Shown here piece by piece: positions 28,524 through 36,000 of a stretch of 64,000 nt of DNA; positions within the stretch are counted from its first letter, which is position 1; every line of letters starts with the position of its first letter. A model generated the notes under the pieces. It was not told where the DNA came from, made no database searches, and saw nothing but the letters and a program-made list of their open reading frames with translations. The stretch lies in the NCBI RefSeq assembly GCF_021502585.1, contig NZ_JAKFGM010000001.1, positions 372,001 to 436,000 of the forward strand, written 5' to 3'. The translations under genes and the position numbers were made by a program. The stretch is from Sphingomonas cremea (GTDB lineage Bacteria; Pseudomonadota; Alphaproteobacteria; Sphingomonadales; Sphingomonadaceae).

Positions 28524-28925
28524 ATGGATCAAAGCAACAACCCACAGAATCGCAAGGCGCGGCGGTCCAATGTGTTGATGTCGGCCAGCCTGGAGCTGTC
28601 GGGTACGTCGCTGCCCGTCAAGCTTCGTAACCTCAGTGCCGATGGGGCGCTGGTGGAAGGGGACAAGCTGCCAGTCGAGGGAGCGTCGCTGCTGTTTCGC
28701 AAAGGCGAACTCAGCATTCCCGGCCAGGTTGCTTGGGTAAAGGGCCGGCAGGCAGGAGTCGCGTTCGGTTATAATCTCAATCCGGACCAGCTTCTTCGCC
28801 ACGTTCCCGCGCCGCGACCGCGGGTAACCCCAGACTTTCGCCGACCGGGGTTGAAGGGCACGCTGACCGCGGAGGAAAAACGGTACGGCGAGAAGTGGGT
28901 TTGGCGGTTTCCGACAACCGAATGA
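28524..28925 (+). CDS. PilZ-domain protein, single domain
   Basis: A 133-residue protein whose N-terminal half is a PilZ domain: the R-x3-R element is RKARR and the N-x-S-x2-G element is NLSADGALVEG, the two cyclic-di-GMP-binding motifs. The remainder is a basic, proline-containing tail. It is convergent with a two-domain PilZ gene (28951-29643), 25 nt apart. PilZ proteins relay c-di-GMP to motility or envelope functions; the target is unknown. Confidence 0.82.
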   Translation: MDQSNNPQNRKARRSNVLMSASLELSGTSLPVKLRNLSADGALVEGDKLPVEGASLLFRKGELSIPGQVAWVKGRQAGVAFGYNLNPDQLLRHVPAPRPRVTPDFRRPGLKGTLTAEEKRYGEKWVWRFPTTE

Positions 28926-28950
28926 TTTCTCGCGGGTAGCAAATCGTCGA

Positions 28951-29643
28951 TCAACTTGCGCTATGATGAGTATTGCGCCGTTCTTGCAACCAGGCGACCA
29001 GTTCACTTAGCGGAAGCAGTCGATTGAACGTAATTCCGGTAAAACCGCCGTCCGTCCAGCAGGCAACGCCTGGCTGGGGCGGCAAGCCAGGAAGCGTGAT
29101 GATGACGTCCGCGCCGTGCGGCAGCAGCGTTTCGCACGCGATCTTCGCGCCACCTTGCGAAACATTGCAGACTTTGACCCTTATCGTGTTTGCGCCTTCT
29201 CTAAGCGTTGCGAAGCATTCGATCTCGACCCGCGGCATGCGAGGGCGCGGGCCGTCCATCGTTGCGGATAATATGTCGATGACGTCGATCGGCTGATCGA
29301 AGCTGACCCCGGCGTGATGGTCGCGTGTCCAGCTGATCCTGCCGGAAATCGGCTGGCCGCTCTTTAGCTCAATCGTGACGGGCGTGCTCTCGGCAACACT
29401 GCAATAGAGGCGCAACATCATTCCGCCGGCCGAGATGTTCTTGATGAGGCAGAGCTCTCGCTTCTGCTCGATGAGGATCGAACCAACGCGATAGAGAGTC
29501 GTGAGGCGATCGCCTTCGCGGCGATCGGAATCCGCGATGGGACCCGGTGCCGCTCCGGAGAGTGAGTAAACTGTTGTTTCGACGGGCTGGGTTTCCACTC
29601 TCTTCACTCCACCAACGCGCGGTCCCGAGTTCACCGTCGCCAA
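28951..29643 (-). CDS. tandem PilZ-domain protein
   Basis: A 230-residue protein with two PilZ-like domains. Domain 1 (~residues 40-125) has REGDR and NISAGGMML. Domain 2 (~residues 130-215) has a less canonical arginine cluster (RPRMPR) and NVSQGGAKI. No effector domain is attached, so it probably acts through a partner. It faces a single-domain PilZ gene and the pilus cluster lies ~11 kb away; a link to surface behaviour is inference. Confidence 0.82.
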   Translation of the reverse strand: MATVNSGPRVGGVKRVETQPVETTVYSLSGAAPGPIADSDRREGDRLTTLYRVGSILIEQKRELCLIKNISAGGMMLRLYCSVAESTPVTIELKSGQPISGRISWTRDHHAGVSFDQPIDVIDILSATMDGPRPRMPRVEIECFATLREGANTIRVKVCNVSQGGAKIACETLLPHGADVIITLPGLPPQPGVACWTDGGFTGITFNRLLPLSELVAWLQERRNTHHSAS

Positions 29644-29833
29644 GCCATTCGGCCCAATCCACCGTCGACTGTATTAAGCCAGCCTTACCAATCTGTTGAT
29701 GGCCGCTCCGTTGTGGTTCGATAACGCTCCCCTACATCAATGCGCCGCTCAACCATGCCTATCTTGCGGTGGGCGCGGACGAGGCGTAGCTTCGGCCAAG
29801 GACCAACCTGTCAGGGGTCCCGGAGCTTTGCTC

Positions 29834-30814
29834 ATGATGATTTCTCACTGGCTTGCCGCGGCCTTGATCGTTAGCGGTTCGACGGCGGTAGCCGAACCAA
29901 ACCGCCTCGATGTCGAAGTTACCCCGAGCGAGCCGATCGATCGAACGACAATTACCGACGAGGTCGCCCTTGGACGAGATGTTGGGGACCGGATGACGGT
30001 CGACGTCTCGGTAGGGGGGCGGGGACCATATCGCTTCCTCGTCGATACCGGCTCCGAAAGGACCGTAATTTCCCGCCAACTTGCCCAGCGATTGCAGCTT
30101 GAAAGTGGCAAGGATGCCATCCTTCACAGCGTGGTCGGCGTAAATGACGTGAGTACGGTGTTCATCCCGCGCCTTCAGGTTAGCAACAGCATCATTTCGG
30201 TAGTCGATGCGCCGGCCCTCGAGGCGTCCAACATCGGGGCCGACGGAATGCTTGGCATCGATAGTTTGCGATCACAGCGCGTGCTGTTCGATTTCAAGGC
30301 CAAGACCATGTCGATCACACCGTCTAAGAGGCCCCTTGAGCGCCTTGATGGCGAAACGATCGTGGTTCGCGCTCGCGCGCGCCACGGACGTTTGATTTTC
30401 TCACAGGCTCAGATTGATGGCCAGAAGGTTACGGTCATCATCGACACCGGGTCACAGGTCACGATCGGCAACTTTGCACTACAGCGCAGCCTGATGAAGC
30501 GCAGGTCGTGGTCAGTGCCTAGCGCAGTGACGATCGAAAGCGTGACGGGCGAGGTGTTGAATGCACGGGTGTCGAACGTGAAGCAGCTTGAACTTGGCGG
30601 GATTCGTGTCGACGACCTGGCCGTGGCATTTGCGGATGCTCATATCTTCAAGCAGCTCGACCTCCAGCATCAACCCGCACTGCTTCTAGGGATGAATGCG
30701 ATGCGGGCATTCGACCGCATTTCGATCGATTTCGAATCCAAGAAGGTCCGGTTCGTGTTGCCGGGAACCAGCATGCGCCAATCGGTACGGTTGGCGGCCG
30801 CGGGCGGGATCTAG
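29834..30814 (+). CDS. exported protein with two retropepsin-like aspartic protease domains
   Basis: A 326-residue protein beginning at ATG 29834, which gives a signal peptide (MMISHWLAAALIVSGSTAVA). Two D-T-G active-site motifs are present in one chain: FLVDTGSERT (Asp71) and VIIDTGSQVT (Asp204), each followed by a hydrophobic-Gly flap-like region (MLGIDSL; LLLGMNAM). Single-domain retropepsins must dimerise; this chain could fold as an internal dimer. The frame is open to 29696 but without a leader. Periplasmic, substrate unknown. Confidence 0.82.
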   Translation: MMISHWLAAALIVSGSTAVAEPNRLDVEVTPSEPIDRTTITDEVALGRDVGDRMTVDVSVGGRGPYRFLVDTGSERTVISRQLAQRLQLESGKDAILHSVVGVNDVSTVFIPRLQVSNSIISVVDAPALEASNIGADGMLGIDSLRSQRVLFDFKAKTMSITPSKRPLERLDGETIVVRARARHGRLIFSQAQIDGQKVTVIIDTGSQVTIGNFALQRSLMKRRSWSVPSAVTIESVTGEVLNARVSNVKQLELGGIRVDDLAVAFADAHIFKQLDLQHQPALLLGMNAMRAFDRISIDFESKKVRFVLPGTSMRQSVRLAAAGGI

Positions 30815-30837
30815 GAACTTCGGCCATTTACAGGATT

Positions 30838-30873
30838 AAAAAATGCCCGGGCGAGACCTACTCGCCCGGGCAT
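30838..30873 (-). terminator. strong intrinsic terminator of the outer-membrane protein gene
   Basis: A perfect 13-bp stem (GAGCGGGCCCGTA read in reverse; arms 30843-30855 and 30861-30873) with a 5-nt loop is followed on the minus strand by six T (30843-30838). It lies 22 nt after the stop of the minus-strand gene at 30896 and also faces the plus-strand protease gene, so it may work in both directions. Confidence 0.88.
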
Positions 30874-30895
30874 TGATTTCACCCAGTCCCGGCGA

Positions 30896-31936
30896 TCAGC
30901 CGCGCTCGGGCTCCGGCGGCGGAGGCGGAGGTGGCGGCGGAGGCGGCGGAGGCGGACATGCGTCCGTTGCCAGGATCACCGAACCGTCCGGGCAAGTCTG
31001 CGTCGCCGGCGGAGGCGGCGGAGGCGGCGGGGGCGGCGGCGGAGGCGGGGGCGGCGGTTCGGCCGCACCGAAGTTGAAGATCAGGCTCGCCAGCAGGCTG
31101 TGCGAACGGAACCTGTTATCAAAGTCGGTGGACAAGACCGCGTTCGTCGTCCTGTCGACCGTAACCGGCGCTCCGGCATTGTCGAGAACGGTAAACCGGT
31201 CAGCGTTGCCAGAGATCGCAAGGACGTCATTGTCGGCCAAATGGACCTTGGCGGTCCGGAAGTAACGATATTTGAGGCCAAGATCGATGTTCGGAGTGAT
31301 CGCGTAGCGCACGCCGGCAATCAGCTGACCCGCCCATGCGCCATCGCTTTGGCTGACGAAGTCATTGCTGACTTTCACCTTCGCCCAGCCCAATCCAAGG
31401 CCGGCGTAGAAGGAGAGGCCATCCTCGTTACCGAAATCGAACAGGCCGTTGACCATCGCCGAGAAGACGGTGGTCTTGCCGTCCAGGTTAAAATCGCCGG
31501 ATGCCAGCGCCGGCAAACCAGGAACGACCGGATCCGCGGGTGCTGGAAGGGCGGTAGCCGGACGGTTCAGCGCCGAGTTCAGGTCTGAGACGAAGCTGTT
31601 ATCAATGTTGAGATCTTTTAGCTTCGCCTTCTTCCAGCCGACCTCACCCTCGAGCCGGAACATACCGAAATCGTAACCAACAATGGCGTCGAGATCGAGG
31701 CCCGTCTTGTAGTCGAGATTGAGGGCGTTGTTGAAGTTCGTGTCGACGGGCGGCGCTACTGGGATCGTTGGCGTCAGCGGGGTCTGCGTGGTCGTATAGT
31801 CGGCGAAAATGTCGGCATCATGGCTTGGTGCGAATAGGACACCGCCCTCGACACCCACATAGGCCTGACCATCACGGGCCTGGGCCGGCGCAGCGATAGC
31901 GACTGCCGCCACTGCGGTGAGTAGGTAAACTTTCAT
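30896..31936 (-). CDS. outer-membrane beta-barrel protein with C-terminal proline tracts
   Basis: A 346-residue protein. The signal peptide MKVYLLTAVAAVAIAAPAQA is followed by an OmpA/Opa-like 8-stranded barrel (AYVGVEGGVLFAPSHDAD ... FGMFRLEGEVGWKKAKL ... LSFYAGLGLGWAKVKV ... DLGLKYRYFRTAKVH ... HSLLASLIFNFG). The C-terminus has two polyproline runs (about 17 and 14 Pro) separated by CPDGSVILATDACP. In related proteins such linkers precede an OmpA peptidoglycan domain, but here the protein ends in EPERG. Bounded by a strong terminator. Confidence 0.88.
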   Translation of the reverse strand: MKVYLLTAVAAVAIAAPAQARDGQAYVGVEGGVLFAPSHDADIFADYTTTQTPLTPTIPVAPPVDTNFNNALNLDYKTGLDLDAIVGYDFGMFRLEGEVGWKKAKLKDLNIDNSFVSDLNSALNRPATALPAPADPVVPGLPALASGDFNLDGKTTVFSAMVNGLFDFGNEDGLSFYAGLGLGWAKVKVSNDFVSQSDGAWAGQLIAGVRYAITPNIDLGLKYRYFRTAKVHLADNDVLAISGNADRFTVLDNAGAPVTVDRTTNAVLSTDFDNRFRSHSLLASLIFNFGAAEPPPPPPPPPPPPPPPPPATQTCPDGSVILATDACPPPPPPPPPPPPPPEPERG

Positions 31937-32157
31937 GTATAAATCCCCTTATTGCGGAACCTTGAATTTCAAAGGGCCAAACCCCTCCCTTGCGGGAAAG
32001 TTGCGGCATCCAAGGACCGTGAAATATTTCCCAAACTGATTGTGGCTTACTGGTAACAGGTAAGACGGGAAGGGCCGGGAATTGCCCGGGGGGCCAGAAG
32101 TTGGTTGAACGGTGACACGCAGCTTTGGTTAATATAGGGCTGCGTAGGGAGCTGCTC

Positions 32158-33498
32158 GTGCAACGGAACCTGTTGAAAAGCGCCGCCTTTATGGCTTTGG
32201 CATTGTCTTCGGTCCCTGCGGGGGCTGCTCAAGCGGGCACGGCCGTGGCGGCAAGCCCGCAGCTGACCGTACTCCAGGGAAATGACGACATTTCCCGTTT
32301 TTATACGGCCAGCAAGAATGCTCCGATCTGGTTCCGGGCCGGCCAAGCCGACGCCCCACCACTGCTGGTCAGCATCCTCAAGCGCTCCCCAATCGATGGC
32401 TTTGCCCGAGGGCCGCAATTGGCGATGGAAATCGAGGCGGCGATGGCCAAGGCCCAGGCTGGCGATCCTTCCTCAGTCCAGGCTGCAGAGCGACTGATGT
32501 CGAGTGCATGGATTTCCTACTCGCAGGCGATTAGCGCGCTGACTCCCCGCATGCTTTACAGCGAGAAGTGGGTTACTCCGGTCGTTCCATCCTCGTTCCA
32601 GGTGCTTCGACTGGCACTTAAAGCCCCATCGCTTGCACAGCATTTGAAGAGCGTTTCGGATATCAACCCGATTTATTCCTCGCTCCGCGATCTCGCCATT
32701 ACCGAGGCAAAGCTGCCGGGCGGAGGGCAGTCCGCCCGCTATGCAGCCAATTTGGAGCGCGCCCGCTCAATTCCGGCCACGGGTAAGTTTGTGCTCGTCG
32801 ACGCTGCTACCGCGCGCCTTTGGATGTATCAGGACGGGCGCCCGATAGATTCAATGAAGGTCATCGTTGGCGACAAGGAAAAGCTAGGCTTGCCGACGCC
32901 CATGATCGCAAGCGTGATTTGGTATGCGACGTTCAATCCATATTGGCACGTACCCGATCACCTGGTGAGGAAGACGCTGGCTCCGCATGTGATCAATGAC
33001 GGCGAGACCTATCTGAAAAAGAATGGGTATGAAGTCGTATCGGACTGGAACGCCACCGAGATCCTGCCGGCCTCCAGCGTCGATTGGAAAGCCGCCGCAG
33101 ATGGGACTGTTCACGTCAAGATCCGCCAGTTGCCCGGGCCGACCAATTCGATGGGCAAGCTCAAGTTCAACTTCGCCAACCCCGAAGGGATTTACCTGCA
33201 CGACACGCCCACCAAATCGAAGTTCGCGCTCAGCAATCGCGCGCTCAGCAATGGATGCATCCGGTTAGAGGATGCCCAAAGGCTTGGTCGCTGGCTGTTG
33301 GGCCGGGAACCGGTTGCTCCGGGCGCGGGCATGGAGCAGCACGTCCAGTTGCCGCAGGGCGTTCCAGTCTATGTCACTTACCTCACCGCCCAGCCGAATA
33401 TCGGAGAGCCAAGGCTGGTAAGGGATATCTATGGCTGGGATGCCCAGTCGACCATCACCGCCGCAGCCGCGGTCCAGGCAGCGGGCGCGGGGTCTTGA
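32158..33498 (+). CDS. L,D-transpeptidase (YcbB-like)
   Basis: A 446-residue exported protein starting at GTG 32158 (AGGGA 7-8 nt upstream), with leader LKSAAFMALALSSVPAGAAQ. An N-terminal scaffold region precedes the YkuD catalytic domain: the nucleophile is the Cys in ALSNGCIRLEDAQRL, with the upstream His in IYLHDTPTKSKFALS. Such enzymes make 3-3 cross-links in peptidoglycan or attach proteins. It is convergent with a response regulator (4-nt gap). Confidence 0.92.
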   Translation: MQRNLLKSAAFMALALSSVPAGAAQAGTAVAASPQLTVLQGNDDISRFYTASKNAPIWFRAGQADAPPLLVSILKRSPIDGFARGPQLAMEIEAAMAKAQAGDPSSVQAAERLMSSAWISYSQAISALTPRMLYSEKWVTPVVPSSFQVLRLALKAPSLAQHLKSVSDINPIYSSLRDLAITEAKLPGGGQSARYAANLERARSIPATGKFVLVDAATARLWMYQDGRPIDSMKVIVGDKEKLGLPTPMIASVIWYATFNPYWHVPDHLVRKTLAPHVINDGETYLKKNGYEVVSDWNATEILPASSVDWKAAADGTVHVKIRQLPGPTNSMGKLKFNFANPEGIYLHDTPTKSKFALSNRALSNGCIRLEDAQRLGRWLLGREPVAPGAGMEQHVQLPQGVPVYVTYLTAQPNIGEPRLVRDIYGWDAQSTITAAAAVQAAGAGS

Positions 33499-33502
33499 GC
33501 CT

Positions 33503-34150
33503 CTAAGCCTCGATGATGTTGTTACGCACTGCGTAGCGCACCAATTCTGCCGTCGTCCTCAGGTTAAGCTTGTGCATTGCGGCGGCGCGATGAGTCTCTA
33601 CCGTCTTGACGCTGATCTTAAGCATCTCCCCGATTTCCTTGTTGATCTTGCCTTCGGCAATCAGTTGCACAACCTCCCGTTCGCGATGCGTCAGGCCACT
33701 TAGGCTTGATGTCGGAAAATTCCGCAGGAACTGTTCCAACAGGGCTTCCGACGCCGCGGCACAGAAATAGGGCTGGTGGACCGATAGAGCCTCAATCGCC
33801 GCCAACAAATGCCGTCCGCTGTCCGACTTCAGCACGAAGCCGCGCGCGCCCGCCCGCAACATATCCATGACAAGATCTTCTTGATCCTGCGTTGTGTACA
33901 CCAGCACTTCAATCCAGGGCATTTCGCGCTTGAGGGCGATGGTCAGATTTAGACCGTTCATCCCCGGCAGGTCATAGTCTACGATCGCGATATCCGGGGA
34001 TGAGCGATGCGCCGTCAGTAGCGCCTCCGGGCCCGTTGTCGCTTCAGCCACCACGCTGAGATTAGGCCGCGATTCAACAAATGTCCGTACGCCCCGGCGA
34101 AGGACATCGTGAGCATCGGCAATCAAAATGCGGCGGCCTGATTTAGCCAT
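33503..34150 (-). CDS. NarL/FixJ-type response regulator
   Basis: A 215-residue regulator: receiver domain (ILIADAHDVLRRGVRTFVES, phospho-Asp in IAIVDYDLPGMNG, Thr/Lys switch residues in YTTQDQED and VLKSDSG) and a LuxR-type helix-turn-helix at ~150-210 (LTHREREVVQLIAEGKINKE ... VKTVETHRAAAMHKLNL). No histidine kinase is adjacent, so it is an orphan here. Target genes unknown. Confidence 0.93.
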   Translation of the reverse strand: MAKSGRRILIADAHDVLRRGVRTFVESRPNLSVVAEATTGPEALLTAHRSSPDIAIVDYDLPGMNGLNLTIALKREMPWIEVLVYTTQDQEDLVMDMLRAGARGFVLKSDSGRHLLAAIEALSVHQPYFCAAASEALLEQFLRNFPTSSLSGLTHREREVVQLIAEGKINKEIGEMLKISVKTVETHRAAAMHKLNLRTTAELVRYAVRNNIIEA

Positions 34151-34406
34151 GGTTCACTCGCTCAAGATTGCGAACGCCTTGGAACCGAGGAACGGTCAGT
34201 CGGCGTGCCTTCGCTGTTCCCCACTTGGAAACGACAATGCAAAGCGCCTTGTGGCGGGCCCTAAGTCACTTTTGGCTAGGAATTCCGCCAATTTCCATCG
34301 GGATTTACCCTCGCCTTCCCGATCAGCACGATCAGATGTGAGGGAAGCCAAAGCTCAGGGCATTTCCCGATGTCGGGGACCGCGCATTCACGTAATCTGC
34401 CCGCCC

Positions 34407-34760
34407 ATGAATGAATTTGTAGATCGGGCCTCCGATACCGTCGCAACGGCGATAGAAGTCATCATGGTGCTGGTGATTGTCATTGGTACCGTGCGGACAA
34501 TTGCGGCCATGGTCGGCCGGCTGGCAGCACGGCAGGCGCTTGCCCCGGCAGTACGGCAAATCTGGCTTCACTATGCTGCCTGGATTCTGCTGGCGCTCGA
34601 ATTCGCGCTGGCCGCCGACATCATTCGGACGATTGTCAGGCCCGATTGGAACGAGATTGGGCAGCTTGGAGCCATCGCCGCGATCCGGATCGCGCTCAGC
34701 TACTTCCTTGGGCGGGACATCGGCGAGGTAGAGCATACCGACGTAGCGGAGGCTCCATGA
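34407..34760 (+). CDS. DUF1622 membrane protein
   Basis: A 117-residue protein with three hydrophobic segments (IEVIMVLVIVIGTVRTIAAM, WLHYAAWILLALEFALAADI, LGAIAAIRIALSYFLG) and the DUF1622-type pattern LEFALAADIIRT. I start at ATG 34407, which gives the family's short N-terminus (MNEFVDRASD); upstream frame extension looks non-coding and there is no clear SD. It ends 58 nt before the tRNA-Lys 3' half that marks the island edge. Confidence 0.82.
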   Translation: MNEFVDRASDTVATAIEVIMVLVIVIGTVRTIAAMVGRLAARQALAPAVRQIWLHYAAWILLALEFALAADIIRTIVRPDWNEIGQLGAIAAIRIALSYFLGRDIGEVEHTDVAEAP

Positions 34761-34818
34761 GGTTGCCTGCCGCGCGCCGGGGATTTCAACTATGCTGCGG
34801 ACAGTCGCAATTTCAGGC

Positions 34819-34866
34819 TGGTGAGCCGTGCTGGATTCGAACCAGCGACCTACTGATTAAAAGTCA
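34819..34866 (-). pseudogene. 3' half of disrupted tRNA-Lys gene (attR side)
   Basis: On the minus strand, 34866 to 34819 reads TGACTTTTAA then ATCAGTAGGTCGC, the T-arm GCTGGTTCGAATCCAGC, ACGGCTC and ACCA. This is exactly the anticodon loop to CCA end of tRNA-Lys(UUU), base for base identical to the intact copy at 35134-35429. The 5' half is missing here and lies 2 kb away at 36900-36937. The segment before it (CCCTAG) does not pair as a tRNA, so this piece cannot be functional alone. Confidence 0.93.
34857..34866 (-). other. attachment core, DUF1622-side end of island
   Basis: The 10-bp sequence TGACTTTTAA on the minus strand, continuing into the tRNA-Lys 3' half (ATCAGTAGG). It is identical and in direct orientation to the core at 36900-36909. 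It covers the anticodon loop, a usual target for tyrosine recombinases. Confidence 0.88.
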
Positions 34867-34930
34867 CTAGGGAGCCGCCACAAAAACGGCTGTTTTCCTA
34901 GATTTCCGCCAATTCATGACGGTCAGTGTG

Positions 34931-34970
34931 GGGACTGGAAGGGACTGGAAGCGACAGGGAGCGACTGGAA
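34931..34970 (+). repeat. four tandem 10-bp repeats at island end
   Basis: Four consecutive decamers: GGGACTGGAA, GGGACTGGAA, GCGACAGGGA, GCGACTGGAA. They lie just inside the DUF1622-side attachment core and directly before the TCCGCACA pair. They may be protein-binding sites for an integrase or directionality factor; that role is inferred from position. Confidence 0.75.
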
Positions 34971-34991
34971 ATCCGCACACTATCCGCACAC
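34969..34991 (+). repeat. putative integrase arm-type repeats, DUF1622-side end
   Basis: Two close copies of A(A/T)TCCGCACA(C) are present at 34969-34980 and 34981-34991. The same arrangement in the same orientation is found near the other end of the island (36815-36836). Paired TCCGCACA-like repeats inside both ends are what is expected of arm-type binding sites of a tyrosine integrase. Confidence 0.65.
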
Positions 34992-35095
34992 TGGGCCGCA
35001 AAATTAGGCGAAGAAGCCGGAACCTATCGGGGGTTCTTCTCGCACATAGACCTACTGCTTTTCCCGGCACATTTCCGGCGAGTTGAGCGCAATCC

Positions 35096-35124
35096 TTGAA
35101 CTTACTGAAATCCCCCACTAATGC
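35096..35124 (+). promoter_or_regulatory. putative sigma-70 promoter of the intron-containing tRNA-Lys
   Basis: A -35 box TTGAAC (35096-35101), a 17-nt spacer and a -10 box TAATGC (35119-35124) place transcription start about 7 nt downstream, right at the tRNA 5' end (35134). The island copy therefore seems to carry its own promoter. Confidence 0.6.
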
Positions 35125-35133
35125 CGCGCCAGT

Positions 35134-35429
35134 GGGCCGTTAGCTCAGTCGGTAGAGCAACTGACTTTCGGAGGAAGCCCAAGCAGGAAACTGCTTGGTG
35201 AACAGGTGTCAAACTCGGGGAACCCTTCCGCGTCGCGGCGATGGCAATCCCGAGCCAAGCCAGGGGAAACTCTGGAAGGTGTAGAGACTTGATGGCACCC
35301 GCCTAAACCAGCGTAGGCTGGCATGGCGAAGGGAAAGTCCAGACTCCAAACGCCCTGTCGGGCGGCGGCGAAAGCCGTGGTGGGTATGTAATCAGTAGGT
35401 CGCTGGTTCGAATCCAGCACGGCTCACCA
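35134..35429 (+). tRNA. tRNA-Lys(UUU) interrupted by a group I intron
   Basis: The exons 35134-35168 and 35389-35429 join into a 76-nt tRNA-Lys with encoded CCA. Acceptor GGGCCGT pairs with ACGGCTC, the D-arm reads AGCTCAGTCGGTAGAGC, the anticodon stem-loop is CTGA-CTTTTAA-TCAG (anticodon UUU) and the T-arm is GCTGGTTCGAATCCAGC. The 220-nt insertion between U35 and U36 must be spliced out for function. Exons are identical to the split native gene halves flanking the island. It lies on the opposite strand to those halves. Confidence 0.94.
35169..35388 (+). ncRNA. group I intron (IC3-like) in the tRNA-Lys anticodon
   Basis: 220 nt, no open reading frame for a homing endonuclease. P1 is visible: exon CTTT (35165-35168) pairs with intron GAAG (35174-35177), ending in the required U-G wobble at the 5' splice site; the last intron base is G (35388). 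Core segments closely resemble the Azoarcus tRNA-Ile intron: AGGTGTCAAACTCGGGGAA, ATGGCAATCCCGAGCCAAGC, GAAGGTGTAGAGACTTGATG, GGCACCCGCCTAA, GGGAAAGTCCAGAC (P7 AGACT/AGTC) and GGCGAAAGCC. Self-splicing is expected from these features but is not demonstrated. Confidence 0.93.
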
Positions 35430-35438
35430 ATTCTCGAT

Positions 35439-35462
35439 GTCCGCTTTTGGTGGAAAGCGGAC
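35439..35462. repeat. palindrome copy 1, after the small membrane protein gene
   Basis: A perfect 9-bp stem GTCCGCTTT/AAAGCGGAC with loop TGGTGG. It abuts the stop codon of the 79-residue gene (stop at 35463-35465, minus strand) and lies 10 nt after the tRNA-Lys CCA end, where it could act as a terminator for the tRNA. Related copies lie at 35728-35755 and 36001-36026. Confidence 0.8.
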
Positions 35463-35702
35463 TTATCTCCGCCGGTATTCTCGGTCCATCTTCCAGACCA
35501 CAATAACATGGCCGACGGCAACGCTGACCACCGCAACTATGCCCGCCGTCCAGGCCATCAGGGGATGCGCTTTGGCATAGATGACAGATGCGATGCCCAA
35601 TGGAACAGCCACAGCTGCCATCGCGGCAATGACGGCCCAACCCTGCCACGTCACGGGTTGGTAGCTGATGCGAGCATAAGGGCGGAACCAAGGGTCAGAC
35701 AT
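35463..35702 (-). CDS. small island membrane protein, hypothetical
   Basis: A 79-residue protein with two hydrophobic helices (WAVIAAMAAVAVPLGIASVI and WTAGIVAVVSVAVGHVIVVW) and a basic C-terminus (KMDREYRRR). ATG 35702 has no clear SD. It is the last of three minus-strand island genes and is followed directly by palindrome copy 1. A membrane partner for the TIR protein is conceivable, but nothing in the sequence shows it. Confidence 0.55.
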   Translation of the reverse strand: MSDPWFRPYARISYQPVTWQGWAVIAAMAAVAVPLGIASVIYAKAHPLMAWTAGIVAVVSVAVGHVIVVWKMDREYRRR

Positions 35703-35727
35703 GCGGCGAGCCTATGCAGGCCAGCTT

Positions 35728-35755
35728 ATGACCGCAATGGGTGGAAAGCGGTCAT
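35728..35755. repeat. palindrome copy 2, after the Cys-rich protein gene
   Basis: Stem ATGACCGC/GCGGTCAT (8 bp) around a 12-nt loop containing AATGGGTGGAAA. It begins 3 nt after the stop codon of the 71-residue gene (minus strand). The loop and stem share GGGTGGAAAGCGG with copy 1 and GGGT-GAAAGCGGTC with copy 3. Confidence 0.8.
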
Positions 35756-35758
35756 TAG

Positions 35759-35974
35759 CTAATGCACGTTTGAAGCCGCATCAGCGTCGCGGTCGTAGAC
35801 ATTCCATGGTTCCGGCAAGTCAGGAAGTCGCTCTTCAAAGCACGCGATGTGGCACCACCACGTCTTCGTTACCTCGCTCCTCGTTCCGACCGTTAGATAG
35901 CTTGGATCGGCATTTGAGTAGTCGATCTTGCCGCAGAAGCAGCAAGGGGTGATCGGGTGCGGTTGGTCGTTCAT
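35759..35974 (-). CDS. small Cys-rich (zinc-binding-like) island protein
   Basis: A 71-residue protein with two cysteine clusters: PCCFCGK (residues 11-14) and WWCHIACFEERL (~41-45). This C-x-x-C / C-H-x-x-C layout suggests a small zinc ribbon or treble clef. No clear SD precedes ATG 35974. It lies between the TIR gene and a small membrane protein gene, each followed by a related palindrome. Family not recognised; zinc binding inferred. Confidence 0.55.
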   Translation of the reverse strand: MNDQPHPITPCCFCGKIDYSNADPSYLTVGTRSEVTKTWWCHIACFEERLPDLPEPWNVYDRDADAASNVH

Positions 35975-36000
35975 GTAGCCAGTCTGCCGGTCCGGCGTAG

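Noticed and set aside
30843-31265. Plus-strand open frame with long glycine runs
   Set aside because: The Gly runs are the reverse complement of the proline tracts of the outer-membrane protein; the frame has no leader, no SD and starts inside a terminator.
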